A stretch of DNA of 64,000 bases from Rhizophagus irregularis. Its lineage: Eukaryota; Glomeromycota; Glomeromycetes; Glomerales; Glomeraceae. The stretch is from contig NC_089454.1 in assembly GCF_026210795.1 (NCBI RefSeq), forward strand, positions 1,736,001 through 1,800,000, given 5' to 3'. The notes beneath the pieces were generated by a model that saw only the letters and a program-made list of their open reading frames with translations, did not search any database and had not been told where the DNA came from. The position numbers were made by a program, and so were the translations under genes. This document shows positions 26,066 to 37,600 of this stretch, one piece after another; within the stretch, counting starts at the first letter, position 1, and the number at the start of each line of letters is the position of its first letter.

Positions 26066-26242
26066 CAGTTCACCCTCGCTATAGTGAAGCTCATGGGCTG
26101 AAGGTTAAGATTCACTATAGTAAGGGATTCACTATAGCGAAGGTGAACTGTATTAAGAATTATTAAAAATCCGTACCTGAGCTTTTCTTTACTATAGCAA
26201 ATTATTCACTATATAAAAATTCACTATAGCGAGGGTGAACTG
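26066..26242. mobile_element. Tc1/mariner-type (pogo-like) MITE with perfect 23-bp terminal repeats
   Basis: The left end CAGTTCACCCTCGCTATAG (26066 onward, 23 bases to 26088) is the exact reverse complement of 26220-26242. Both ends are flanked by TA (26064-26065 and 26243-26244), the target duplication of Tc1/mariner elements. CAGT termini suggest the pogo/Tigger branch. A nearly identical third copy of the terminal repeat (one mismatch) ends at 26150, also followed by TA, so an 85-base element is nested within the 177-base one. There is no coding capacity. Confidence 0.85.
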
Positions 26243-26339
26243 TACAATTAACCAAATATCTACGTTTGTTGTTGCATTTGTTGCATGAAGATTAGTTACT
26301 GAAAGTTTGGTAAGTTACCCATCTCTATTGGAAAACATT

Positions 26340-26695
26340 GGAGACGTGTAGGCTAGCACGCATTATGATAATTTTAAGAAAATCCGTTGTCTTGTGAATG
26401 ATTGTCATTATAAGCTGGTTAAATGGCTTTGTGAGAATTATCATATTATATTACTACCTGAATTCCGCACTCAAGAAATGATCCGACGTGGGCAACGACG
26501 AATTGGATCCAAGACTGCTTCGAGCCATGTGTACATGGTCACATTTTCGCTTTCGATAGCATTTGATCCATAAGGCACGTGAATATCCATGGTGTAATTT
26601 GCACAGAAGATTAAACAAGCAAAACTTGTGGATTCTGTGGATATATCCATAAAAAACTAAGCGGATCTAAAGAATTTATAAATGGTGCTCTTACG
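26340..26695 (+). pseudogene. Decayed TnpB/Fanzor (IS605 OrfB-like) C-terminal fragment
   Basis: Conceptual reading across frames gives KLVKWLCENYHIILLPEF, then RTQEMIRRGQRRIGSKTA. After a frame change come MCTWSHFRFR-stop-HLIHKAREYPWC and, in another frame, TSKTCGFCGYIHKKLSG followed by SKEF and NGAL. This order (helical segment, LLPEF with the RuvC glutamate, QEM.RRG..R, WSH.RFR..L..KA, then the TSKTC..CG zinc-finger half) is the C-terminal signature of TnpB/Fanzor nucleases. At least two in-frame stops and two frame changes, loss of the second zinc-finger CxxC and of the terminal D-R-D-x-N-G-A-R block except NGA, and no N-terminal half show it is dead. Family knowledge: TnpB and Fanzor are RNA-guided DNA endonucleases carried by transposons. 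The neighbouring MITE at 26066-26242 may be unrelated. Confidence 0.75.
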
Positions 26696-27151
26696 ATGTC
26701 TCACAAAAAAGGAAAAAGAGTCAGCTTAGGCTGACCCTTACAGAACTTATTATTGCCTAAATTAAACTTGGTTTTGTTAGTAATGATAGGTTTTAATGTA
26801 GGCCGCCCATTTTATTTATCACTTGAGTACGGTGTCACATGGGGCGGCATACTCTTTGCTTACTCATTTATATTTGAAAATAAAAATTTTGTTATTTCTT
26901 ATAATATATATATATTGTCATATTTCAGTTATATCATATGAAAATATTGATATTAATATATTTCTTTATTGTTTATGTATAATATTAAATACTTAAATAC
27001 AAATTAAACATCAAAATAGAATGATTAATGAATAATAAATTTGATATACGTTTCCCTTATAATTAATATGATGTGAACTTAAAAATAATCCTATAAAAAA
27101 AAAAAATTTAAATTAATTTCTAAATTATAACATATTTTTAAAAAATATATA
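26696..27151. other. Intergenic, no gene seen
   Basis: 3' flank of the Serinc gene. The frame at 26753-26941 has no recognised similarity. A short imperfect hairpin (GGCCGCCCA at about 26801 against TGGGGCGGC at about 26841) is the only structure I see. Confidence 0.45.
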
Positions 27152-28799
27152 TCACAAACTTACTACAAATCTATCAGGTAAAAGAACTGGGCCAATAAGA
27201 GTCCAAGAATATAATAATATGCAAATCCAGCTAGAAATAACTTTTACCCAAACAGCAATATAAGTTTGCCCGATAACAACTAATTTTTCATCAGAATTAA
27301 TAGTAGTAACATTATTCCAATTAGTAAGCAGCATAGCAACATACATAGAAGCTATAGCAAAAATTAAGTGAAAGAATGCATAATTATAAGCAACCCCATT
27401 TTTTTCATCATCTTTAACATCATAATCATCGTCGTCATCATCATCTAAAGCTGAAGCAGGCATAGCACCACTTTCAACAGCGGCTGTTAATGCATCAGAT
27501 CTCATATTGCTTGGAAAACCTTCAGGTTGGCTTGTCACTAAAGGCACAGCCGAAGCTGTATTTAATGGATGGTAATCAGATTTCGTAATTAATGCTCTCC
27601 CTTGTGTAGCGGCTCTTGATGTTGAATAAGATATAGCTAAAAAGGTAAATAAAGCCCCAATAACAAGGGTGGTTGTTCTTGTTCCTCTACTTCTTGTTAA
27701 TGGATTACACATATTATCATCAGGTTCATTTGCAACTGCGCTCAATATAACATAAGTACAATAAATTATAACCATTGAAGCTTGTGGTAATCCTGATCTT
27801 GGATTCGCATCTTGTACTTTCGGTGAAATACTTATAGCAGTTACAATCAAACATAATATAAGATTAAATGTAATAAGGAATTGATTAAGTTTACATCCAG
27901 ATCCAGCAAAGTATCCATACATAATTCCTGTTAGTGCAATTGTTCCGATCAGCATTGCAATTGTTGATCCTATAAGGATATATTTCCATCGATTATCCTC
28001 CTCATATTCATATTTTTCTAAACATTTCTCGCTCCATGTATGCGCAAAATCTACTAATAATACCAATCCAACTAATATAAATATTGTTGCCCCAAATAAT
28101 GCAATATAATTTCCCCAGAACATGAAAAATCCATTAGGAATAAAGAAGGAAATTATTACAAATGTTATCCATAATAAAATTTTCGGTCCCCACCATCTAT
28201 AAAATCATAAAAAATTAGTAATATATAAAAAAATAAATTCGAAAATACAACAATTTTTTGTTAATTACCCATTTTGAATGGATGCTCGCTTATCATGGGT
28301 ATCATTGACTCCAATTACTAAAAGTCCCAAAAAGAAATGGAACAATGAAAGCGCAAAGCAAATACGATGTACTGCAAGCACTCCATAACAAGATCCATCG
28401 TCTTTACATTTCAGGTGTAGGTAATCGTAAGTCACTTTCTCTAGTTGTCTAATTGCCCAGTCGGATAACATTATCCATGAGAACTATGTATGTATATGTA
28501 CATGTTGAAATTAGAAGCACGAAGGAAAAATTAAAGAAAAAAGACTCGATAATTCTTACCATGGAATTCAAAAGAAATATTATCTATGAAAGTAGGTTGA
28601 AAGTTAGCTCAATCAAGATATACAACATAACTGAAACATTGTTTATTCTTACCGCAAACCCGACCCTTGTAGCAATAGAGTTATTGCAATTACATGATTT
28701 AAAAGCTAAAGTACAGGCTGCTGCAGAAAAACAAGAAGCAACAGTAGAAGCTATCCAAGACGCAGCACCAACTCCAAGGCAACTGAAAGGAATCCCCAT
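27152..28799 (-). CDS. TMS1: Serine incorporator (Serinc/TMS1) membrane protein
   Basis: Four exons join in frame to a 476-residue protein: 28799-28653, 28583-28560, 28483-28269 and 28196-27152. Exon 2 is a 24-base micro-exon (IIFLLNSM). The protein opens MGIPFSCLGVGAASW, followed by a Cys-rich segment (CFSAAACTLAFKSCNC) and the TRVGFA motif, as in yeast Tms1. About ten membrane segments follow. Conserved blocks include SVNDTH-like GVNDTHDKRASIQNG, WWGPKILLW, and ISPKVQDANPRSGLPQAS. A cytoplasmic loop carries a run of seven Asp residues (DDDDDDD). The end is WVKVISSWICILLYSWTLIGP. Family knowledge: TMS1/Serinc proteins sit in vacuolar or plasma membranes; a role in serine-lipid incorporation was proposed and lipid scramblase activity is reported for animal members. 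Length fits the family. Confidence 0.95.
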
Positions 28800-28971
28800 T
28801 TTTGTTAGTTTGTAATTATTATTATTATTTGATTATTAATGTAGAAAACTGTGACGGATTAAAGATCGGGTGATATTTTTATATGAAAAATTACATCACA
28901 TTTATTGTGTAACTGACTACTACAAGTAGTCTTATTCTACGCCATATCCCAAATTATAGATTTGTTCTATC
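28800..28971. promoter_or_regulatory. Putative bidirectional promoter, Serinc / CWF19L1
   Basis: 172 bases separate the divergent ATG codons at 28799 (minus) and 28972 (plus). No specific motif recognised. Confidence 0.5.
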
Positions 28972-31558
28972 ATGACCACAATCAAAGTGTAAGTAAAAGA
29001 AACAATCGATAGAATTATTGTTTCTTTTTGATCTAATTTTTATATATTTTTTTTCTTGTAGTTTAACTGTTGGTTCAGCAAATGGGAAACTCGCCGAACT
29101 TTTTGCAGGAGTTAATAAGATCAACAATAAATTCGGACCTTTCGATTTATTATTATGTGTTGGTGATTTTTTCGGAGAAGATAACACGGAGATAGAATCT
29201 TTAATTTCTGGTGAAATCAAAGGTACGCATTCAGTTTTAAAGTAAAATTTCATTTTTTGAATTTTTAAATTCATGATTCGTTTCAATTAATAGTGCCAAT
29301 CACGTCCTATTTCATGTATGGTGAACGTGAATTACCTGATATCGTAAAAGAGCGCATTGCAAGTAATAATGGTGAATTTTGCCCGAATCTGTTTTACCTT
29401 GGTAAGATACCAGTATATACGCGTAATCTTGAGTTATTTACTATTATCTTTGTATTTACGAGTCTCTCCTTAATAAAGGTCAAAAAGGTAGCATTAACAC
29501 AATACATGGTGTGAAAATCGCGTTCGTTAGTGGTATATTGGATTCACCGATAACCGATCTTCCTAATACGGTGGATATTCTTCTCACACATGAATGGCCA
29601 GAATCTGTGACTAACCTTTCTACACAGAATCTACCTACGAATGTCAAAGGATCAGAGCATGTTGCAAACGCAGCTTTAGCTGTGAAGCCAAGGTATCATT
29701 TTGCTTCTTCAGAAAAGATCTTCTATCAAAGAGAACCTTATCAGAATTCTCCTTCTCCACATTTAATAAATAATGATGATGATTCTCAAATGCAATTTGG
29801 ACATCCAACTTGGTTTATTGGTTTAGCAGAAGTGGGTAATTCTTCAAAGTCAAAGGTTAGTTATAAACAGGAAAATGTTATGTATGATTATCTTTCTTTT
29901 TAAAAAACACCTTTATTAACAGCAAATCTTATAAAAGTGGTACTATGGCTTCAATCTTGTTCCATTTGTACATTTATCTCCGTCGGCATTCGCAAGTCCC
30001 CCAGATAGGTTGACCGAATGTCCTTTTATTAAAAGAAAGAGAGGATTTGGAGATGATTCGTCTGCTGTAAGATTAATTTACGTTTATTTCATTTATATAT
30101 ATTTTTTTCTTTTCTTTTTTTTTAATTATAAAATTTCTCCTTTAGGGAAATAATTATTTTTGGAATACAGGTGATACATCAGAACCATCTACTAAACGTG
30201 GTAAACGAAATAATCACGGTAAAAAAAGAAAGAAAAAAAATAATAAAATGAATTTTTTTTTTCTAAATTTTCTATATTAGATTCTTATTTATAATAACTT
30301 TGCATTCTTTCTTCTTTCTGAATTTAGAGTATATATGCAATAAATGTAATAATCCTGGGCATCACATTAGAGAATGTCCTGAATTGAAAGATCCGAATAA
30401 AAAATTCGGTGCTAGAAAACCGCCCAAAAATTATGTCTGTAATAAATGTAAACAAGCGGGCGTTCACTATATCATAAATTGTCCTGAATACACGTGTAAT
30501 CTTTGTGGTGAAAATGGCCATTTGGTCAAAGATTGTCCTAACCCTTACAAGAGTAAGAAAAATCATAACAAAACAGGTATTTATAATAATATTTTTTTTT
30601 TTTGCTTTGTATCTATATTAATAATTTTTTTTTTCACTTAGCTACTCCTCCATGTTGGTTCTGTTTGTCAAATCCGAAAACAGTCAAACAGTATGTATTT
30701 TTCTTTTAATTAACCATGTTTGTAATGATTTATTAGTACTAATTTGCTAAGTAATTTATCATTATTATTTAAAAGTTTAATTGTTTCTCTTGGTGATGAA
30801 ATTTATTTGTCGGTAGGTATAAAATAGTTTACCTTGTAAAAGAATATCTATTTTCTTAATATTATTTTAACATTTTTTAAAGTTAGCTAAAGGTCCCTTG
30901 ACTGATAGCCAAGATAAAAATATTTCGCAAGTTCCTGGAGGTGGTCATGTATTATTAGTAACAATTCAACACCATCCAACTTTTCGAGACGTTCCAATTG
31001 AAGATCAAGTTAATATGATGAATGAACTTGAGAAATATAAAAGTTCATTGAAAACTTTATTTCGTAAATATGATGCAGATATGGTTATATATGAAGTATC
31101 TAGAGCTGGTGGGACACAACAACACTATCATCTACAGGTTGTTCCTGTACCCATTCGATTTAATTCAAATATGATAAGAGAAGCTTTTGTAAAAGAAGCT
31201 TCAGATTCTGGATTCGAATTACATCCAACATCAACATCGCTACCTTCACATTATTTTAAAGTTGATTTACCCGAGGGTACATCATTGGTTCATGAAATTA
31301 ATCCTGATGAAAAATTTGACGTTCAATTTGGAAGGTATGTAAAAATCAAAACTTGTGTGTTAAAAATTTTTAATATATTAATATATTTATTTTTTTTCAA
31401 TGAAAATATTTTGTAGGAAAGTTCTTGCAAATTTGCTGGGATGTAGTGAACGCACTGATTGGAGAGCATGCAAATTAGATGAAGAACAAGAACGATTGGA
31501 TGCAAATAAATTTAGAGAAGCATTTACACCTTACGATCCCATGATTGAAAGGAGTTAA
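28972..31558 (+). CDS. CWF19L1: CWF19-like protein 1 (Drn1/CwfJ family) with zinc knuckles
   Basis: Exon 1 is MTTIKV at 28972-28988, followed by about eight more exons to TAA at 31556-31558. The N-terminal half is the calcineurin-like (catalytically incomplete) domain seen in CWF19L1: LTVGSANGKLAELFAGV, FGPFDLLLCVGDFFGE, VDILLTHEWPESV and KPRYHFASSEKIFYQREPY. Then PFVHLSPSAFASPP and the basic FIKRKRGFG. The centre has three zinc knuckles: CNKCNNPGHHIREC, CNKCKQAGVHYIINC and CNLCGENGHLVKDC. The C-terminus carries the CwfJ_C_1 HIT-like domain (PPCWFCLSNP, ending in HYHLQVVPVP) and CwfJ_C_2 (FDVQFGRKVLANLLGCSERTDW). Family knowledge: Drn1/CWF19L1 acts with the debranching enzyme Dbr1 and late spliceosomes in lariat turnover. 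Knuckles are not part of the human protein as I recall it. Confidence 0.93.
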
Positions 31559-32153
31559 GATGATCATTTAGATTTTTATTAAAAAATAAAAAACCAATCA
31601 ATAATAAAATATATATTCATGCTGTCTATATTTGACGTTTTTAATTATAAGTAATTTTAAGGACACACAAACATTAATAACACCATTAATAAAGATAAAT
31701 AATGTAAAATTGGCTCAGACCCCCACATTCCTGATTATATAAAAACCCGGATCAGGATATTAAATTCAGGGAAAAGGTAAGGTCTTAAAGTTTGTAATCA
31801 TATTTTTCTTTAAGAAAAATCAAACCTTTTACTAAATCATCATTGCCAATTTAATTTTAATAAACTAATATCCTCAAAAGGAATTCCTTGTTAATTTTAT
31901 ATCATTGTTTTTATTATTTTAAAAAACTCAAAATTGGCTAAATTTCAGCATTTTTATCCTTTGAAAACGAAATTCCCTTAAAAAAAAAAAAAAAAAAAAA
32001 AAAGGGTTTATAAATAGTCACATATCTTATCTCATCTCATCTATTGTCACTATTATGTAAATCACATGACTTAAAATTTCATAAACGTACTAACTGCCAT
32101 AAAAATTTTATTATGCAAACAATTTAGATAATTTATCTAATCTAAATTACCAT
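31559..32153. other. Convergent intergenic region
   Basis: 3' ends of CWF19L1 (+) and SF3A2 (-) face each other here. It contains an uninterrupted A tract of about 24 bases (about 31979-32002). No gene seen. Confidence 0.6.
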
Positions 32154-33000
32154 TTAATTATGTACAAAAGTTGGCCCACGCATTGCTGGTGCATTATAGG
32201 GATTTAATGGATTAACCATAGGAGCTCTTTCTATTCCGGGTGGAATTCCCTCAGAATACATTCCAGGTCTATCATTTTTGAAAAAGAACTGCAAAGAAAA
32301 TTGTTTTGAATCCGGATCCCAATGAGTAAAAAATTTTCCTTCACCCTTATCAACTTCTTTACTTTGTACTTTAAAAGCAATAGTTTCATAAGGTTCAGCA
32401 GCAAATAATAAATATTGATGAGCTTTATTTGGAGGTTCAATTCTTTGCTCATAAGCAGACATAAACCGATGTCTTGGTATAACATCCAAACCAATTTCTG
32501 GATATTGAATTTGAAAAAATAAGCCAAGTTGTCTTGTAATTGGATCACGAACTTTTGTTACTTTATATCCCGGTCTACCAATTTTAACTAAATTCTTTTT
32601 AATTTGAACTTTAGTTTGTGCTTGTAGCGCCGGTTGAATGTTATTATTTTCTTTCGCTTCTCTTGCTGCTCTACGTGCAAGATTTGTTTGATGCTTTTTT
32701 CCTTGAGTATGCGCTAAATAACTTCCTTCATTTGTATGTAGTGTTAAACATAATTTACATTCATATGATCCAAGATGATTTTTCATAAAATATGGATCCT
32801 TATTTAAATCGATGGTTTCTAAAGCAAGTTTGCGAAGACGTTCACGTCTATCCACATTGGTTTCTGAGTAACCGGCTACACCACCGCTACCAACTTTCGA
32901 ACCTACAATGTTTCAAGAATCTGGTTAGATTGCTCATATTTAAACGTTAAGAATAAAAAAAATGTTTGTCTTTTTTACCTGGTCTATTTTGGAAATCCAT
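32154..33000 (-). CDS. SF3A2: Splicing factor 3A subunit 2 (SF3A2/Prp11)
   Basis: Two exons, 33000-32979 (MDFQNRPG) and 32902-32154, with a 76-base intron, give 256 residues. The first residues and DRRERLRKLALETIDLNKDP are nearly those of animal SF3A2. The matrin-type C2H2 zinc finger follows: YECKLCLTLHTNEGSYLAHT, then GKKHQTNLARRAA. The core region has KIGRPGYKVTKVRDPITRQL, YPEIGLDVIPRHRFMSAYEQ, RIEPPNKAHQYLLFAAEPYE, and THWDPDSKQFSLQFFFK. Family knowledge: part of the SF3a trimer of the U2 snRNP, needed for branch-site recognition in the nucleus. The long proline-rich heptad tail of mammalian SF3A2 is missing; a short Pro-containing tail ends in FVHN, as in other fungi. Confidence 0.97.
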
Positions 33001-33261
33001 TATGAAGAAAAAAAAATAGATATAAAAAAGAAACTTTGATACTTTTAGTAATATATAGTAATGTGTGATAGAGTTGATCCAAAAGAAAAAACGAAAAAAG
33101 TCGGATGGGAATAATCCGAGTCTCAAGAAATAGTTTTAAAAAATACGAATGTGACCATGCAGTAAATTTGTCACGTGATATTACAGATTTCTGTGGGGGC
33201 TACAGATTATATTCATCTTAGCGGTTTTCCAATTTCTTTCTCTTTAAGTCGCGTTTTCAAA
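33001..33261. promoter_or_regulatory. Putative bidirectional promoter, SF3A2 / PEX22
   Basis: 261 bases between divergent start codons at 33000 (minus) and 33262 (plus). A TCACGTGA palindrome (33172-33179) resembles an E-box-type CACGTG site; whether it is used is unknown. Confidence 0.5.
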
Positions 33262-34196
33262 ATGCCGCCAAAAACAGTTTCACAAAGACCAACATCCTCC
33301 GCTATTACTTATGCGGTTTTGGCAGCAGCAGCTGTTGGTTTTCTAGCGGTATTTGTATTTAGAAGAATATATCCACAACCGCGACGTGGAAGAGACCAAG
33401 ACGATGAGGTAGAGAATACTACCGGCTGTGATATTCTTGCAAGTTTTTTTTTTGCATAAAGAATTCAATTTAAGAAACAATTTACATAGGCTCCAACACG
33501 TCCTGAGACACGTCGAGTGACACGTACAGAAAGAGATCAAAGGAACCTTGCTTCTAGGTTATTTAGAAATGCATTGTTACCACCAAAAAAGAAAACTATC
33601 TCTATTTCAATGAAGAATGTAAGTGACTATCTATGTTGGATTTGAATTTTATATTCAAGTTAACGATTCATTTATTTATTTCTTCCTTTTTTTTAAATAA
33701 AATATAGACTTTGTTATGGAATCCATCGTCTGATCCTGATTCACCAAATCATGCATTTATTGAAAATATAGTTCCTTTCCTACATCAATTATCTAAAATA
33801 TATGTTATTCATCTCATTTGTCCGGTATCAAGTGAACAAGAGAAACAACAAATTCTTGGTCTTCTTCGTAATTCAAAATTATTTAGTTCAAAAGTTATTG
33901 ACGAAAGAAGAGTTTTGTTTTGTGAAAGTGATGAAGGAAAGATTCATATTATTCGTCATCTTGAAGCAAATGTACATGTTGAAGGTGGAATAAATGGCGA
34001 AGAAGTTGTTGAAATGATCAGAGGATTTGTTGGTAGTGTACTTTGGGCAATAAGAGGTGGTAATAGTGAACCGATAAATTGGGCAGAAACTGGTGAAGTT
34101 AAGGCAAACGTTGATAGAAGTCAATGGTCAAACGTTGAAATTTGTTCAAGTTTGTGGACAAGCAGTTTGAACTTTGAAGTTAGAGGGGGAAGTTAG
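33262..34196 (+). CDS. PEX22: Peroxin 22-like peroxisome assembly protein
   Basis: Three exons: from ATG 33262 (MPPKTVSQRPTSS) to about 33408, about 33490-33618 and about 33708-34196. The first exon gives a single membrane anchor (YAVLAAAAVGFLAVFVFRRI) after a short N-terminus. A basic linker follows (PETRRVTRTERDQRN). The soluble domain starts KKTISISMKNTLLWNPSSD and continues LSKIYVIHLICPVSSEQEKQ, VLFCESDEGKIHIIRHLEA. This short-anchor plus alpha/beta soluble domain layout matches fungal Pex22. Family knowledge: Pex22 anchors the ubiquitin-conjugating enzyme Pex4 to the peroxisomal membrane for receptor recycling. Pex22 diverges fast, so assignment rests on layout and the TISIS..N.LLW block rather than on catalytic residues. 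Confidence 0.75.
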
Positions 34197-34601
34197 AAAT
34201 TACTTGTAGATTAGTATCTTTAGTATCTGTAAATTATGTGAAATATAGTATGATAAATTAGCAATTTTTTATACATAAATAATATAAGTGCAAATATTGT
34301 AATAAAAAAACAAACAAACAAAATCAAAATCAAATATTTAAGTATTTTAATATCTTATCAGAGATCAATTTATTTGAAATTTTTTGTTTTAAAATAAAAT
34401 TTTTGCAATTAAATAATTTATTTGAAACAAAATTCGACTTAACGTGACCTTAAAATGATACGTACTGATGATTATCGCGGTCGACCTTCTACAATTCTGA
34501 TCCATTATATTTTAAGAAACATCAACTTTCTTTGATCTGAATTGTGTTGAATCTCGAATTAGATATTCGTGATAAAAAATTTGAAAGAAGTTTGTTATTC
34601 A
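34197..34601. other. Convergent intergenic region
   Basis: 3' flanks of PEX22 (+) and the PPR gene (-). AT-rich, no structure noticed. Confidence 0.5.
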
Positions 34602-37600
34602 CTATCCGCTATGACTTCTATCTTGATAACATTTGAGCTTTTTTAATTTACAGGATTTAGCAAATTCCCGAGTAATATAAAAAACTTCGGGAAATTCTTC
34701 TTTAAGTTCTTTTAAATATTGAGTAATCTTTTTATTATCTTTCCCTTGATTTATATAATTGGCCAATAAGAATAAAGTTTTTTTCTGAGGATAAAATTTT
34801 GCAGAATTTTTCAATAATTCTTGTCTATATTTTACACTTTGTGTAGAAAATTTTTCTTCATAAATATTTGAAAGAGCTAAACCCTTTTCCCAACCTTTAA
34901 CTAAATGTTCATTCAATAATTTACAGGCTAATCTAATTTTTTCTGATATTATTAAACTTTGTATATAGTCATTATAATTTAGACAATCAAATTCAAAATC
35001 TTCGTTATTTAGCTTATTCCATTCTAGTTCAATAAGTTTAAATTTTTTTGCTGCTGTTAATGCGTTTATCATTATTGATAATGCTTGATTTGGTGGTGAT
35101 TGTGTAATTGGTCTCAAACTATATAATAAACTAAATGATATCAATAATGAAGAGGACCATTTTGACTCCGCTAATGTCATGGTAGAAGAATTTTCTTTAT
35201 GTTCATTTTGTTGATTTTGTTGTAAATCTAATAATTGTTCGTATATTTTTGATTTTGATAAAGGAGTCACGAAAAATTTTTTCGTCAATTTCCACATCTG
35301 CCACACAGCTTCATAATTATGACCACGATAATATGCATCCATAAGTATAGTATATACATATAAATTATGCTTAGCTCCTACTGTTGTCATTTCTTCAAAT
35401 ATTGCCCGTGCAGGTTCAGTCAGTCCTTGTTTTGCATAAGCGTCCATCAAAGGAGTAAATATATCAGGACTTAATATTTTATTATAAGCTATTTGATTCA
35501 TAGTTCCATGAGAAATAAGCTCTGTTAAAAGTTTTCTAGAAAAATCCAATTCTCCAATTCTAGCATGGCCATCAATTAAAACGGCATATGTGACGAAAGT
35601 AGGATCTACTTTATCCTTGATCATGGTCTCATAAAGAGATTTTGCCTTTGAAAAATTTCCAATTTTCATATATGCTTTGATAAGAACTGTATATACGTGA
35701 GCATCAAGTTTTAGATTTCTATTTTGCATATCATTCAGAAGAGTGATGGCAGATCGGAAGTCATTATTAGAAACAAATCCATCCATAAGACAGCAATAAG
35801 TAAAATTATCAGGTTGAATGTTTCTTATTACTATTTCATTAAATATTTGTCTCAATTTTTTTATATCCTTTTTCTTTGCATAATAACTCATTAAAACATT
35901 ATATGTTGTAATTGATGGTTCAATTCCAGCTTTTTTCATTTCAGAGAAAATTTTTTCTGCTTTGTTTATATCTGAAGCTTTCACATAAGCGTTGATAAGT
36001 GAAGTATAAGTATATACGTCAGGAGATAATCCAAATCGTTGCATTTCACGAAACAACAAACGAGCACCTTTTTTGCCTCCTTTCTCAGCAAAAAGTGATA
36101 ATAATGCGTTATATGTGCGTACATTAGGTTCAATCCCTGATTTTATCATAAGTCGACAAGTTTGAAGTGCCTTGTTAAAATCTTGGACCCGAGTATAACC
36201 CAATAATAGATAATAATAAGCGACCCCTTTTGATTCTATTCCATTGTCGATCATGTGACGAAATACATTTTCCATTGATTGGATATCTGATAAATTTGAA
36301 AACATTTCGATCATTAAACAATAAATATATTCGTTAGGTTGAATGTTCATATCTGACATTTTCTTTATAATTTGAAGAGCCAGATCGGCATTACCCGCTT
36401 TGGCGTATGCATTGAAGAGTTGACTAAATGTACGCGTATTAGGTTCAGTGTTCTGTTTTAACATATCCCCAATAATTTGATCTGTTTGCTCATATTTTGA
36501 TGCCATAATATATACTTTAATAAAAACGTTGTAAGCTACAGTGTTTAGATGAACTTTTTGTTCTTTAACTTCTTCTATTAGCTTTAATGCTTCATCAACC
36601 CTTTCATGTTGTGCAAGTTGATGAATCAACGGAACATATGAATAAATATCTGGCTTCAAATTTCTTGCTTTCATATCCTCGAAAGAACGAAGGGCTTCTT
36701 TTAGATTATTATTTTTCAATAATATTAACAAAATTTCTTTCTCTAAACCTACATCAATAAAATTTTTCTCTCTTAACTCTCGAATCCAAGAAATTGCATC
36801 ATTATTTAAATGATAACGAAAAATATCCTTGAGAATTGTTTTAGTTGTTCCGTTAGGTGTTAAATTTTTTTCATGCATTAATGTAAATAACTTTGTTACT
36901 TCTTCAAGATTTGTTCCTGGCTTACTTCGCATCCCATAAGCAGCAATCATAATATTGAACGCATTACAAAAATCGAGTTTTTTGAGAGGACCATTTCCAA
37001 TATATTTCCACTCATTAATTTTGTTAAATACTTCACGCGCCTTATCTATCATATTGTTATCTATATATGCTTCTATCAAAGAAATTTGAACTCCTTGCGT
37101 TTCTTTCATCCCTACATTCTCTATGTCATTGTGAATTTTTTGGAGTTTCTCTAAACGACTAACGGAATCTTTATCAAATTCTTTGATTAAACGCATTAAT
37201 TTATTAATATGACGAGATTTTAAATATTTTAAATTACCATCTTCTACCAATGATTTATAAGTATCCCATATTTTTGTCAAACAATTAGTTTGAATAATCT
37301 TTCTGAATATAGTTGACGTAATCTTCTTTTTGGGTTCAATCAATTGTTGTGATTGAATTAAATTATTACTAATTTCTTTTTCATCTCTATATTCAATTAC
37401 ATCTAACTGATTTTGTTCTAACTTGTTCTTTAAATAAGTAACAGTGTCTTTTTTTTCTCTAATTGTTAGAGAACTACTTTTCCGTATTTTATTATGTTTA
37501 TTATGTAATGATAAAGGTATTATAAATTTACATGAAAAGTCAATTGAATATTTCGGTCTCCGATTGGAAAAAAAATTATTTAGTTTTATTTCTTTTGATT

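Noticed and set aside
26100-26235. TCACTATAG words resembling a T7-type phage promoter core
   Set aside because: They are part of the MITE terminal repeat, occur in both orientations, and there is no phage context.
28453-28815. Plus-strand 120-codon frame over the Serinc 5' exons
   Set aside because: It is antisense to exons with clear Serinc homology and has no family match.
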